Shown: positions 18,388 through 26,563, counted from the first letter of the stretch. The stretch: 45,055 nucleotides of DNA from Flavobacterium sp. (GCA_010365135.1 JAAFGY010000009.1:1-45055); one strand, 5' to 3'. Numbers and translations are program-made. Notes: generated by a model from the sequence alone, not told the origin.

Positions 18388-18450
18388 TTCTCGATACAAT
18401 TTTTAATAGTAAAGCTATCGCATTACTATTAAAAATCACTCGAAGTGACG
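18388..18450 (-). repeat. REP-like palindrome, right copy (inverted)
   Basis: On the minus strand it reads CGTCACTTCGAGTG, a 13-bp stem (TTTTTAATAGTAA / TTACTATTAAAAA) around GCGATAGC, then TGTATCGAGAAG. Ends and loop match the left copy, but the stem sequence differs, so base pairing rather than sequence has been kept. It overlaps the upstream region of the Sua5 gene. Confidence 0.85.
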
Positions 18451-18471
18451 GAGAAAATAAACAAAATAATA

Positions 18472-19092
18472 ATGGCACAATTCATAAAAATATACGAAGA
18501 TAAACCCAACGAAGCGGCAATTGCCAGAGTCGTGAAGGTTTTACAAGACGGTGGTTTGGTGATTTATCCAACCGATACCGTTTACGGTTTGGGATGCGAT
18601 ATTACTAATACCAAGGCTTTGGAACGCATTGCCAAAATAAAAGGAATAAAATTGGAAAAAGCCAATTTCTCCTTTATCTGTTATGATTTGAGCAACCTTT
18701 CAGATTATGTGAAGCAAATTGACACGGCCACTTTCAAGATTTTAAAACGGGCATTACCGGGTCCATATACTTTTATTTTACCAGGAAATAACAATCTGCC
18801 AAAGGAATTCAAGAAGAAAACCACGGTCGGAATTCGTATACCAGATAATTCCATTGCTTTGGAAATCGTCCGGCAATTGGGCAATCCCATTGTTTCCACA
18901 TCTATTTATGACGAAGACGAAGTGATAGAATATACCACCGATCCAGAACTTATTTTCGAAAAATGGCAAAACCTTGTCGATATGGTTATTGATGGTGGAT
19001 ATGGCGATAATCTAGCTTCAACGATTATTGATTTATCGGGCTATGAACCTGTTGTTGTTAGGGAAGGTAAAGGAGACATAGATATACTTTAA
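18472..19092 (+). CDS. L-threonylcarbamoyladenylate synthase family (Sua5/YciO/YrdC)
   Basis: This family makes threonylcarbamoyl-AMP for the t6A37 modification of ANN-decoding tRNAs; some members (YciO) have unclear roles. ATG 18472 is chosen (product MAQFIKIYEDKPN) over the ORF-track start at 18445, which would lie next to the palindrome. The 206 residues are normal for the short, single-domain type. Signature motifs are VIYPTDTVYGLGCD, the basic ALPGPYTFILPG and VGIRIPDN, followed by GNPIVSTS. The family's C-terminal Sua5 domain is absent, as in YrdC/YciO. A terminator follows. Confidence 0.88.
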   Translation: MAQFIKIYEDKPNEAAIARVVKVLQDGGLVIYPTDTVYGLGCDITNTKALERIAKIKGIKLEKANFSFICYDLSNLSDYVKQIDTATFKILKRALPGPYTFILPGNNNLPKEFKKKTTVGIRIPDNSIALEIVRQLGNPIVSTSIYDEDEVIEYTTDPELIFEKWQNLVDMVIDGGYGDNLASTIIDLSGYEPVVVREGKGDIDIL

Positions 19093-19126
19093 ATACTTAA
19101 TTTTACGATTTACAACTAGTTATTTT

Positions 19127-19158
19127 AAAAACCGCTTCGCATTTGAAACGGTTTTTTT
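19127..19158 (+). terminator. Terminator after the Sua5/YciO/YrdC gene
   Basis: AAAACCG pairs with CGGTTTT, with an inner TTC/GAA pairing around GCATTT, and seven T follow. It is a standard intrinsic terminator. From here to 19319 the sequence is AT-rich with no recognised feature. Confidence 0.8.
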
Positions 19159-19319
19159 GTGCTTTTTTTTAAAATATTTAAAAAAAAATAATTTTTCAAG
19201 ATATTGATAATTAATGTTTTAGTATAAATATTGATTTAAAAACAGAATTTTATTTAATAATTCAAAACCAAAACAATTACAATCCCGTAAATGACTATAT
19301 AACATTTAAAAAATAAATT

Positions 19320-19874
19320 ATGAAAACTACAAAATTTTTATCGGTTGCATTTTTTGCATTAGTATTTGGAGCATCATCTTTTGCTCAGAAATCGGTTGTT
19401 GTTGGTGGGGCAGCAATGTATCCAACTAAAAACATTATTGAAAACGCGGTCAACTCAAAAGATCACACAACTTTAGTTGCTGCTGTCAAAGCCGCGGATT
19501 TAGTAGCAACTTTGCAAGGAAAAGGACCTTTTACTGTTTTTGCACCTACAAACGCGGCTTTCGATAAATTGCCAAAAGGTACAGTAGAAACCTTATTGAA
19601 ACCAGAAAACAAAAAAATGCTACAAACTATTTTGACTTATCATGTTGTTGCAGGAAAAATGAATTCTATGGCTATCGCAAAGGCAATTAAAATGGGTAGC
19701 GGTAAAGCAAGTTTAAAGACGGTAAGTGGCGGAACATTAACAGCTTGGATGAAAGGCAAGAAATTGTATATCACCGATGAAAAAGGTGGAATGTCAGAAG
19801 TTACCATTGCTAATGTTAATCAATCTAATGGCGTAATTCACGTTGTCAATAAGGTACTTCTGCCAAAATCATAA
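19320..19874 (+). CDS. Secreted fasciclin (FAS1) domain protein
   Basis: This is an exported single-FAS1-domain protein; such proteins mediate adhesion or matrix contacts, but the role in flavobacteria is not known. The signal peptide is clear (MKTTKFLSVAFFALVFGASSFAQ, cleavage probably after FAQ). The mature part has the two FAS1 signature blocks: TVFAPTNAAFDKLP with GTVETLLKPENK, and ILTYHVVAGK, ending in NGVIHVVNKVLLPK. The 184 residues suit one domain. It is flanked by terminators on both sides, so it is monocistronic. Confidence 0.93.
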   Translation: MKTTKFLSVAFFALVFGASSFAQKSVVVGGAAMYPTKNIIENAVNSKDHTTLVAAVKAADLVATLQGKGPFTVFAPTNAAFDKLPKGTVETLLKPENKKMLQTILTYHVVAGKMNSMAIAKAIKMGSGKASLKTVSGGTLTAWMKGKKLYITDEKGGMSEVTIANVNQSNGVIHVVNKVLLPKS

Positions 19875-19895
19875 TACAATATTGATTTAAATACG

Positions 19896-19929
19896 AATGA
19901 GCTCGATGTTGTATCGGGCTCATTTTTTT
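19896..19929 (+). terminator. Terminator of the FAS1 gene
   Basis: AATGAGC-T-CGAT pairs with ATCG-G-GCTCATT around GTTGT, followed by seven T. The stem is long, with one internal mismatch. Confidence 0.88.
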
Positions 19930-19992
19930 GAGTTTATTTTAGCCTTGTATACATTTTAAGTATTATTATTCTGGATAAAGATTATCCTAAAC

Positions 19993-20025
19993 AAAAAACG
20001 TCTCGATTTCTCGAGACGTTTTCTT
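19993..20025. terminator. Bidirectional terminator between the FAS1 and OmpA genes
   Basis: AACGTCTCGA and TCGAGACGTT form a 10-bp stem with a short loop. A-rich flank on the left and T-rich flank on the right make it usable from both strands. It serves mainly as the OmpA gene terminator on the minus strand. Confidence 0.8.
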
Positions 20026-20027
20026 AT

Positions 20028-20050
20028 TTCTGCAATCTGAAATCTGCTTA
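20028..20050. repeat. 7-bp-periodic array at the OmpA gene stop codon
   Basis: TCTGCAA TCTGAAA TCTGCTT gives three heptads that run into the stop codon (TTA on the plus strand, 20048-20050). Confidence 0.6.
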
Positions 20051-20878
20051 TTTTTGTTTTTTCATTTCTTTTTCAACCATTTCATAGAATTGGTCAATTT
20101 TTGGCATTACATAGATACGAGTTCTTCTATTTTTAGCTTTGTTTTCAGCAGAATCATTTGCTACCAAAGGCACATATGAACTTCTACCTGCAGCAATTAA
20201 TTGAGCTGGATTAACACCTAATTGAGCAGACAAAACTCGAATAATTGATGTAGAACGTTTTACGCTCAAATCCCAATTGTCAAGCAATACTCCGTTACCA
20301 ATGAAAGGAACGTTGTCAGTATGACCTTCTACCATACATTCAAAATCGGGTTTGTCATTGACTACTTTAGCCACTTTCGCCAAAACTCCTTTTGCTCTGT
20401 CGCTTACTTCATAGCTACCGCTTTTGAACAACATTTTATCAGAAATTGAGATGAAAACTACCCCTTTTTCTACATTAATTTCGATATCTTCATCATTTAA
20501 TCCTACAACAGATTTTAAGCTAGTTACCACAGCAAGTGTTACACTGTCTTTTTTGGTTAAAGCATCTTGCATTCTGCTGATTTTCAAATCTTTTTCTTTG
20601 ATTGATTCCAAAGCTTTTTCAATGTTTTCAGCTCCTTTTGTGGTCAAAACAGTCATATCTTTCGACTGAGAAATTAAATGTTGGTTTTGGTCTTTTAAAC
20701 CATCAGCGCTGGCTTTTAGACCTGCTTTTTCTTCTAAACAAGTATTCAATTTTACGGTACAAGTGTTCAATAAATCTTGAGTTTCTTTATTTTTGGCTTC
20801 CAATGCTGCGTATTGTTTCTTAGAAACGCAAGAAGTTAAAAGCATAAAGAACGATAAGGCAATTACAATTTTTTTCAT
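20048..20878 (-). CDS. OmpA family lipoprotein with periplasmic coiled coil
   Basis: This is an envelope protein with a peptidoglycan-binding OmpA_C-like domain. The N-terminus is a lipoprotein signal (MKKIVIALSFFMLLTSCVSK; lipobox LLTSC, lipidated Cys 17). Residues about 20-110 form a coiled coil. The C-terminal domain begins near 145 and has the diagnostic VEGHTDNVPF with the diaminopimelate-binding Asp and downstream Arg (KAKNRRTRIYV). The 276 residues are normal for this architecture. It is likely anchored in the outer membrane and clasps peptidoglycan. A promoter is visible at its start; the glycosyltransferase gene lies upstream on the same strand. Confidence 0.9.
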   Translation of the reverse strand: MKKIVIALSFFMLLTSCVSKKQYAALEAKNKETQDLLNTCTVKLNTCLEEKAGLKASADGLKDQNQHLISQSKDMTVLTTKGAENIEKALESIKEKDLKISRMQDALTKKDSVTLAVVTSLKSVVGLNDEDIEINVEKGVVFISISDKMLFKSGSYEVSDRAKGVLAKVAKVVNDKPDFECMVEGHTDNVPFIGNGVLLDNWDLSVKRSTSIIRVLSAQLGVNPAQLIAAGRSSYVPLVANDSAENKAKNRRTRIYVMPKIDQFYEMVEKEMKKQK

Positions 20879-20909
20879 ACTAAGTTAAAATTTTAATTAA
20901 AGTGAATTA

Positions 20910-20943
20910 CAAAGTTAATATTTTATGTTTATTTAGAGTCAAA
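20910..20943 (-). promoter_or_regulatory. Promoter of the OmpA-family gene
   Basis: TTTG, 22 bases, then TAACTTTG on the minus strand. The -33 box overlaps the 3' end of the upstream glycosyltransferase gene. Confidence 0.6.
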
Positions 20944-21930
20944 GATTTTGGTAAATACTTTAATTTTCTTAAGAAAATAAAGATAAACGATACTTTTAAC
21001 CTTATAGTATTTGGCGGATTGAAAATTTTCTCTTTTCCTGTAATTTTGCGGAATAAGGCGGTAAAACGCAAAATGTGCCCTTAAAATAGCCCAAAAATGT
21101 TTGAATTTTCCTTGTAAAAGAAATTGCATCCCAGCTATTCCATCTAAAATTAGGCGCATAAAAAACACTGGAACCAACAGGTTTTTTGGTAAGTTTTTTA
21201 CCATCATCAACAATGAATTTCTAAAATTTAAAAAGGTTTTCATAGGGTTTCCTTGTTGCAAAGTCGCTCCGCCCACGTGATACACCACCGATTTTGAATT
21301 GTATTTAATGACATGGCCTTTATTGAAAGCACGCCAACACAAATCTATTTCTTCCTGATGGGCAAAAAAATCAGCATCGAAACCGTTCAGTTCCTTATAA
21401 ATGGAACTTCGTATAAAAAAACACGCACCAGACGCCCAAAATATTTCACAGTTGTCATCGTATTGTCCGCTGTCTTTTTCCAAAGTTTCAAAAATGCGCC
21501 CACGACAAAACATATACCCATATTTATCCATAAACCCCCCAGCAGCGCCAGCATATTCAAAGTATTCTTTGCGGTTATAATCTAAGATCTTGGGTTGAAT
21601 TATAGCCGTTTTAGGTTCCTTTTCGAAAGTTTCGACGATAGGTTTCAGCCAATTTTCCGTTACTTCAATATCTGAATTTACTAAGGCATAAATCTGGGAA
21701 TCTATGTGCTTTAAAGCTTCATTATAGCCTTGCGCAAAGCCAAAATTACGCTCGTTTTGGACAATTTTTATCGTTGGAAAGTTAGCTTTTACAAAAGAAA
21801 TGGAAGTATCGGTGGAAGCATTATCAGCAACATAAATGTCGGCTTGAGGAGAATATTTTACAATGGCGGGTAAAAACTGTTCCAATAATTTTTTTCCATT
21901 CCAATTGAGGATTACGACGGCTATTTTCAT
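20929..21930 (-). CDS. Family 2 glycosyltransferase
   Basis: This cytoplasmic enzyme transfers a sugar from a nucleotide donor, probably to a surface glycan (rhamnosyltransferase-like GT2). The 333 residues are normal. The start has VVILNWNGKKLLEQFLP, then the nucleotide-binding VADNASTDTS. The DxD-equivalent is in YALVNSDIEVTENWL, and the acceptor-side ED-like motif is in FFAHQEEIDLCWRAFNKG. A hydrophobic or amphipathic C-terminal segment (LLVPVFFMRLILDGIAGMQFLL) may touch the membrane. It lies between the HsdR-N gene and the OmpA gene on the same strand. Acceptor and sugar cannot be predicted. Confidence 0.9.
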   Translation of the reverse strand: MKIAVVILNWNGKKLLEQFLPAIVKYSPQADIYVADNASTDTSISFVKANFPTIKIVQNERNFGFAQGYNEALKHIDSQIYALVNSDIEVTENWLKPIVETFEKEPKTAIIQPKILDYNRKEYFEYAGAAGGFMDKYGYMFCRGRIFETLEKDSGQYDDNCEIFWASGACFFIRSSIYKELNGFDADFFAHQEEIDLCWRAFNKGHVIKYNSKSVVYHVGGATLQQGNPMKTFLNFRNSLLMMVKNLPKNLLVPVFFMRLILDGIAGMQFLLQGKFKHFWAILRAHFAFYRLIPQNYRKRENFQSAKYYKVKSIVYLYFLKKIKVFTKIFDSK

Positions 21931-21990
21931 TAATTTCTTTTAAGTAAACGATTTCAATTTTTATAAATCCAATTGTTTATTCTATATTTT

Positions 21991-22443
21991 CTAAATTGTC
22001 CTCCCATAATCTGGCATTTCATTCAAAAATTCATATTTCTCATTTTCAAAATCCATCAAGCAAAAGTAATGATTCAAACCATTGGTTACCATTAAATATT
22101 GGGCTTTCAAAGTCATATTGTAGCGTGCGATTTGGTCGAAAGTGGCTTGAGCCGTTCTAATTTCTGGAGCTTTGCATTCTACCAAAACAAAAATGGAACC
22201 ATCGGGATTGAAAACGACAATATCGTATCTTTTTCGCAATCCGTTGACGTTCAAAACTTTTTCGACGTTTATCAATGATTTCGGATATTTTTTTTCTTCC
22301 AATAAAAACCGAACTACGTGTTGGCGAACCCATTCTTCGGGCGTAAGAATGATAAATCTTTTCCTAATTTCGTCGAAAATTGACACTTTATTTTCGCTAT
22401 TTTTGAAACGGAAAGAATAAGAAGGAAAATTGAGTTGCTGCAT
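21991..22443 (-). CDS. HsdR N-terminal domain-type protein (PD-(D/E)xK fold)
   Basis: This 150-residue protein resembles the N-terminal nuclease domain of type I restriction subunit HsdR but is free-standing, with no HsdM or HsdS nearby. The start ATG 22443 (MQQLNFPSYSF) is chosen; the ORF-track extension is hydrophobic and unlikely. The nuclease-fold motif reads YDIVVFNPDGSIFVLVECKAP, with Asp, then E-C-K at the catalytic positions. Single-domain proteins of this type are common in Bacteroidota; their role is unknown. A repair or housekeeping role is more likely than restriction. It is divergent from holA. Confidence 0.85.
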   Translation of the reverse strand: MQQLNFPSYSFRFKNSENKVSIFDEIRKRFIILTPEEWVRQHVVRFLLEEKKYPKSLINVEKVLNVNGLRKRYDIVVFNPDGSIFVLVECKAPEIRTAQATFDQIARYNMTLKAQYLMVTNGLNHYFCLMDFENEKYEFLNEMPDYGRTI

Positions 22444-22470
22444 AAAGCAAAAGTAAGCCTTTTTGAATAG

Positions 22471-22587
22471 AGAAAAAAGATAATAGATGAAAGACGAAGA
22501 GATAAAAGAGTATAGAAACAAGAGAATAAAAGATTTGGAAATCCGAAATCTGCCATCTAAAATAGTTAATCTAAATCATAAATCGCT
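22471..22587. repeat. 7-bp-periodic array upstream of holA
   Basis: About 16 degenerate heptads (AGA-phased on the left, AAATCTG/AAATCCG-like on the right) fill the gap between the divergent HsdR-N gene and holA. They run up to the GTG start of holA. Confidence 0.55.
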
Positions 22588-23592
22588 GTGGACGTAGTTT
22601 TAAAAATAGTTAGTGACATCAAAGCGGGCAACATCAAACCTATTTATTTTTTAATGGGCGAAGAACCCTATTATATTGACAAATTATCTGATTATATTGA
22701 GCAAACGGTTTTGACAGAAGACGAAAAAAGCTTTAACCAAACGGTTTTGTACGGTCGCGATGTTTCGATTGAAGATATTGTTTCAACAGCCAAACGTTAT
22801 CCTATGATGGCGGAACGCCAGGTGGTGATCGTAAAAGAAGCTCAAGATTTGACAAAAACGATCGACAAACTTGAAAGCTATGCCGAAAACCCAATGCCTT
22901 CAACAGTTTTGGTTTTTTGTTACAAATACAAAACATTGGACAAGCGCAAAAAATTATCGAAACTAATTGCAAAATTGGGAATTCTTTACGAAAGCAAAAA
23001 GTTGTACGAAAATCAAATTGGCGATTGGATCAAGCGTGTTTTGTCTGGAAAAAGTTATTCGATTGAACCCAAAGCGAATGCAATGTTGGTCGAATTTTTG
23101 GGAACGGATTTGAGTAAAATTAACAATGAATTGGAGAAATTGCAAATCATTTTGCCGAAAGGCAGTACGATTACGCCCAAACATATTGAGGAAAACATTG
23201 GCTTTAGCAAAGACTTCAATAATTTTGAATTGTTAAATGCTTTGGGTTCCAAAAACCAATTGAAAGCCTTTCAAATTGTACAATATTTTTCGGATAATCA
23301 GAAAGCGAATCCATTGGTAGTAACTACAAGCACCGTTTTTGGATTTTTCATCAAACTTTTAAAATACCACGGTTTAAAAGATCGCAATCCCAAAAATGTT
23401 GCAGCCGTTTTAGGAATCAACCCATTTTTCTTGAAAGATTATGATTTGGCTCTCAAAAATTATCCAATGCGAAAAGTAAGTCAGATCGTTTCTACGTTGC
23501 GCAATGTGGATGTGAAAAGCAAAGGTGTTGGCGCAAATTCGTGGTCACAATCCGATTTATTACGAGAAATGTTGCTAGGCATTTTTAATTAA
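22588..23592 (+). CDS. holA: DNA polymerase III subunit delta
   Basis: Delta is the clamp-loader subunit that opens the beta sliding clamp, working with the DnaX gamma/tau subunits encoded later in this window. The 334 residues are normal. It starts with a GTG; an in-frame stop lies 9 bases upstream, so no ATG is available. The N-terminus MDVVLKIVSDIKAGNIKPIYFLMGEEPYYID is characteristic, with AAA-like lobes at about 1-210 (VVIVKEAQDL, STVLVFCYKYKTLDKRKKL) and the collar domain C-terminal (FGFFIKLLKYHGLK, SWSQSDLLREMLLGIF). A heptad array lies directly against the start codon. Confidence 0.93.
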   Translation: MDVVLKIVSDIKAGNIKPIYFLMGEEPYYIDKLSDYIEQTVLTEDEKSFNQTVLYGRDVSIEDIVSTAKRYPMMAERQVVIVKEAQDLTKTIDKLESYAENPMPSTVLVFCYKYKTLDKRKKLSKLIAKLGILYESKKLYENQIGDWIKRVLSGKSYSIEPKANAMLVEFLGTDLSKINNELEKLQIILPKGSTITPKHIEENIGFSKDFNNFELLNALGSKNQLKAFQIVQYFSDNQKANPLVVTTSTVFGFFIKLLKYHGLKDRNPKNVAAVLGINPFFLKDYDLALKNYPMRKVSQIVSTLRNVDVKSKGVGANSWSQSDLLREMLLGIFN

Positions 23593-23725
23593 ATCCACAT
23601 TTTTATTAACCTTGAAACTGAATAAAGCAAAATTCTGTATGTAAGGAAGATAACTTTCTATTGCCGATCATTACTTATCTCCAAAGTTATTTTCCAAATT
23701 ACATTCAGAATATGAAATTAATTAG

Positions 23726-23733
23726 TACTTTTG
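23726..23733 (+). promoter_or_regulatory. -7 box of the flavin reductase gene promoter
   Basis: TACTTTTG matches TAnnTTTG and lies 44 bases upstream of the ATG. No strong -33 box is visible. Nothing else is recognised in the 185-base gap after holA. Confidence 0.4.
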
Positions 23734-23777
23734 TTTAATATTTTTATAAAATGTATAAACAAAATTTCTGAACGAAA

Positions 23778-24419
23778 ATGAATAAAATAAACTTGGATTC
23801 TCAAGACATAAACAATCTGGAAAAGCGACAAAAAGTTCATCTCATCAATAGTTTGAGTGGTTTTAAAAGTGTTTCATTGGTGGGCACTACTTCTAATTCG
23901 GGCAATACTAATTTGGCAATTTTTAGTTCCATTTTTCATATTGGCGCCAATCCGCCATTAATTGCGATGATTTTCAGGCCAAGTCCTCCAGAACGCAATA
24001 CCTTAAGTAATATTCTCGAAACGGGTTTTTACACTTTGAACCATCTCAACGAAGGTATTTTTAAGCAAGGCCATCAAACTTCAGCTCGTTATGATGAGGA
24101 GATTTCTGAATTTGATGTTACGGGTCTAACACCAGATTTTAAAAATGATTTTAAAGCGCCATTTGTAAAAGAAAGTAATATTCAACTCGGAATCCAATTT
24201 AAAGAAAAAATTGACATTAAAATTAATGATACGATGATGGTAATTGGAGAAATAGTCCAAATTTATTTTCCAGAAAATTGTCTGAGTAAAGATGGTTTTA
24301 TAGATATTGAAAAAGCCCATACGATTACGTGTTCGGGTCTTGACAGTTATCATAAAACGGTAAAATTAGACCGATTGAGTTATGCGAAACCTGGCAAAAA
24401 AGTGATTTCTATATTTTAA
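23778..24419 (+). CDS. Flavin reductase family protein (FMN-binding split barrel)
   Basis: A flavin-binding oxidoreductase of the split-barrel flavin-reductase-like family. It may supply reduced FMN to a partner or act on its own substrate; neither is visible nearby. The 213 residues are normal. Family features include the N-terminal SLVGTTSNSGNTNLAIFSSIF, then PPLIAMIFRPS and the phosphate-binding RNTLSNILETGFYTLNHL. It stands alone on the plus strand. The palindrome after it may be a terminator or belong to the next gene. Confidence 0.82.
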   Translation: MNKINLDSQDINNLEKRQKVHLINSLSGFKSVSLVGTTSNSGNTNLAIFSSIFHIGANPPLIAMIFRPSPPERNTLSNILETGFYTLNHLNEGIFKQGHQTSARYDEEISEFDVTGLTPDFKNDFKAPFVKESNIQLGIQFKEKIDIKINDTMMVIGEIVQIYFPENCLSKDGFIDIEKAHTITCSGLDSYHKTVKLDRLSYAKPGKKVISIF

Positions 24420-24514
24420 AATTTGAAGGTAAACACTATTTAGAAAATCTTCGGCTAATAGAGTAAAAATTCTGTTTCAGGAATTAATTGTTGTATCATT
24501 ACTACTTATATAGA

Positions 24515-24544
24515 AATGCTAATTAAAAATTTATAATTAGCATT
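24515..24544. repeat. Perfect 11-bp inverted repeat between flavin reductase and small membrane protein genes
   Basis: AATGCTAATTA and TAATTAGCATT are separated by eight bases. There is no T tail, so it is not a clear terminator. It could be an operator for the small membrane protein gene 47 bases downstream. Confidence 0.5.
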
Positions 24545-24590
24545 GAAAATTTACGATATTTGCACTTCTAAAATATAATTCACAATAATT

Positions 24591-24773
24591 ATGGGAATGA
24601 ACAAAAACACCATTTTAGGATGGGCGACGTTGATAATGATCATCATGGGACTCTTACTTATAGGATTAGGCGCTTTTCGATATGATGATGTCGCTGGATG
24701 GGGATTTGCAGCTGTTGGAATAGGATTCTTGGCCAACGCTTGGGTTTTTAGTGCATTAAAAGGAAGAGTGTAA
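24591..24773 (+). CDS. Small two-helix inner-membrane protein
   Basis: A 60-residue protein with two predicted TM helices (ATLIMIIMGLLLIGLGAF and WGFAAVGIGFLANAWVFSAL) separated by a short loop RYDDVAG. A second ATG lies two codons in (MNKNTI). Similar small proteins occur widely in Flavobacteriaceae, where the family appears to be named after a Gramella locus (from memory: CAL67264 family); function is unknown. It lies 28 bases before ettA and may be co-transcribed with it. Confidence 0.75.
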   Translation: MGMNKNTILGWATLIMIIMGLLLIGLGAFRYDDVAGWGFAAVGIGFLANAWVFSALKGRV

Positions 24774-24801
24774 TATTTATTAAAAATTTTAATTTAAAAA
24801 A

Positions 24802-26496
24802 ATGGCCGACGATAAAAAAGTGATTTTCTCAATGCAAAAATTGAGTAAAACTTATCAAGGAGCAGATAAACCTGTTCTTAAAAATATTTATTTGAGTTTC
24901 TTTTATGGAGCTAAAATTGGAATTTTGGGACTTAACGGTTCTGGAAAATCTTCCCTTTTGAAAATTATTGCAGGAGTTGATAAAAATTATCAAGGCGATG
25001 TAGTTTTTCAACCCGGTTATACCGTGGGGTATTTAGAACAAGATCCCCAATTAGACGAAACAAAAACTGTTATCGAAATTGTGCAAGAAGGAGTGGCCGA
25101 AACGATGGCTGTTCTTGCAGAATACAACGATATAAACGATTTATTTGGTCTTCCAGAAAACTACGAAGATGCCGATAAAATGGACAAGTTAATGGCTCGC
25201 CAAGCTTCTTTGCAGGACAAAATTGACGCCCTTGGCGCTTGGGAAATCGATACCAAACTAGAGATTGCCATGGATGCATTGCGCACTCCAGAAGGCGATA
25301 CTCCAATCAAGAATTTATCTGGTGGTGAACGTCGTCGAGTGGCTTTGTGTCGCTTGTTATTGCAACAACCTGATGTTTTGCTTTTAGATGAGCCAACGAA
25401 TCACTTGGATGCAGAAAGTGTGCTTTGGTTAGAGCAACATTTGGCACAATATGCTGGGACTGTAATTGCCGTAACGCACGATAGATACTTTTTGGATAAT
25501 GTTGCGGGCTGGATATTAGAACTTGATCGAGGAGAAGGCATTCCTTGGAAAGGAAATTATTCTTCTTGGTTAGAGCAAAAATCGGGACGAATGGCATTGG
25601 AAGAAAAAGTAGCCTCGAAACGACGAAAAAATTTGGAACGGGAGTTGGACTGGGTTCGTCAAGGTGCCAAAGGTCGTCAAACCAAGCAAAAAGCGCGTTT
25701 GCAGAACTATGATAAACTTTTGAATGAAGACCAAAAACAATTAGACGAAAAATTAGAAATCTATATTCCAAATGGTCCAAGATTGGGAACCAATGTCATT
25801 GAAGCCAAAAATGTTGCCAAAGCTTTTGGAGAAAAATTATTGTACGATAACTTAAATTTTACTTTGCCACAGGCTGGAATTGTTGGAATTATTGGACCAA
25901 ATGGTGCTGGTAAATCAACTATTTTCAAAATGATTATGGGTGAAGAAAAACCAGATTCAGGTGAGTTTTTAATTGGCGACACGGTGAAAATCGCTTATGT
26001 AGATCAAGCGCATTCTAATATTGATGTCAACAAATCCATTTGGGAAAATTTTGCCGATGGTCAGGAATTGATAATGATGGGCGGACGACAAGTTAATTCT
26101 CGGGCTTATTTATCTCGATTTAATTTTGGCGGAGGCGAACAAAACAAGAAAGTATCGATGCTTTCGGGTGGAGAAAGAAACCGTTTACACTTAGCAATGA
26201 CATTGAAAGAAGAAGGAAACGTACTTTTATTGGATGAGCCAACGAATGATTTGGACATTAACACGCTTCGAGCTTTGGAAGAAGGTTTAGAAAGTTTTGC
26301 AGGTTGTGCTGTTGTAATTTCCCATGATAGATGGTTTCTGGACAGAATTTGTACGCATATTTTAGCGTTCGAAGGCAACTCCGAAGTGTACTATTTCGAA
26401 GGTGGTTTCTCTGATTATGAAGAAAATAAAAAGAAACGTTTGGGTGGCGATTTAACGCCAAAACGATTAAAATACAGAAAATTAATTCGAGGATAA
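24802..26496 (+). CDS. ettA: Energy-dependent translational throttle protein EttA (ABC-F)
   Basis: EttA is a soluble ABC-F ATPase that binds the ribosomal E site and gates entry into elongation according to ATP/ADP. The 564 residues are typical. It has two ABC domains: Walker A GLNGSGKSSLLK at about 47 and GPNGAGKSTIFK at about 360. ABC signatures are LSGGERRRVALCRLLL and LSGGERNRLHLAMTL; Walker B are LLLDEPTNHLD and LLLDEPTNDLD. The charged linker (PtIM region, with VASKRRKNLERELDWVRQGAKGRQTKQ) is that of EttA rather than Uup. A strong terminator follows. Confidence 0.93.
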   Translation: MADDKKVIFSMQKLSKTYQGADKPVLKNIYLSFFYGAKIGILGLNGSGKSSLLKIIAGVDKNYQGDVVFQPGYTVGYLEQDPQLDETKTVIEIVQEGVAETMAVLAEYNDINDLFGLPENYEDADKMDKLMARQASLQDKIDALGAWEIDTKLEIAMDALRTPEGDTPIKNLSGGERRRVALCRLLLQQPDVLLLDEPTNHLDAESVLWLEQHLAQYAGTVIAVTHDRYFLDNVAGWILELDRGEGIPWKGNYSSWLEQKSGRMALEEKVASKRRKNLERELDWVRQGAKGRQTKQKARLQNYDKLLNEDQKQLDEKLEIYIPNGPRLGTNVIEAKNVAKAFGEKLLYDNLNFTLPQAGIVGIIGPNGAGKSTIFKMIMGEEKPDSGEFLIGDTVKIAYVDQAHSNIDVNKSIWENFADGQELIMMGGRQVNSRAYLSRFNFGGGEQNKKVSMLSGGERNRLHLAMTLKEEGNVLLLDEPTNDLDINTLRALEEGLESFAGCAVVISHDRWFLDRICTHILAFEGNSEVYYFEGGFSDYEENKKKRLGGDLTPKRLKYRKLIRG

Positions 26497-26524
26497 ATTT
26501 TTGAATTTCAAAATTTTCTATTTC

Positions 26525-26559
26525 AAACCTCAAAGGTTTTTTTCAAACCTTTGAGGTTT
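26525..26559. terminator. Terminator of ettA, shared hairpin sequence
   Basis: AAACCTCAAAGGTTT pairs perfectly (15 bp) with AAACCTTTGAGGTTT around TTTTC, then T3. It works on both strands, so it may also end the minus-strand DCC gene at 26564. The core repeats at 15425-15459. Confidence 0.85.
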
Positions 26560-26563
26560 TTTG

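Larger units (their letters stand above)
17904..18450 (+). mobile_element. Candidate REP-like unit carrying a GIY-YIG gene
   Basis: The region from the left to the right palindrome contains only the GIY-YIG gene. The outer palindromes are inverted relative to each other, and a third, decayed copy begins 6 bases after the GIY-YIG stop. The arrangement resembles a nuclease or transposase-associated REP locus. No target-site duplication was identified, so the idea that the unit moves is inference. Confidence 0.5.

Noticed and set aside
24515-24544. Terminator of the flavin reductase gene
   Set aside because: The perfect palindrome has no T tail on either strand, so a terminator call is not supported; it is listed only as an inverted repeat.
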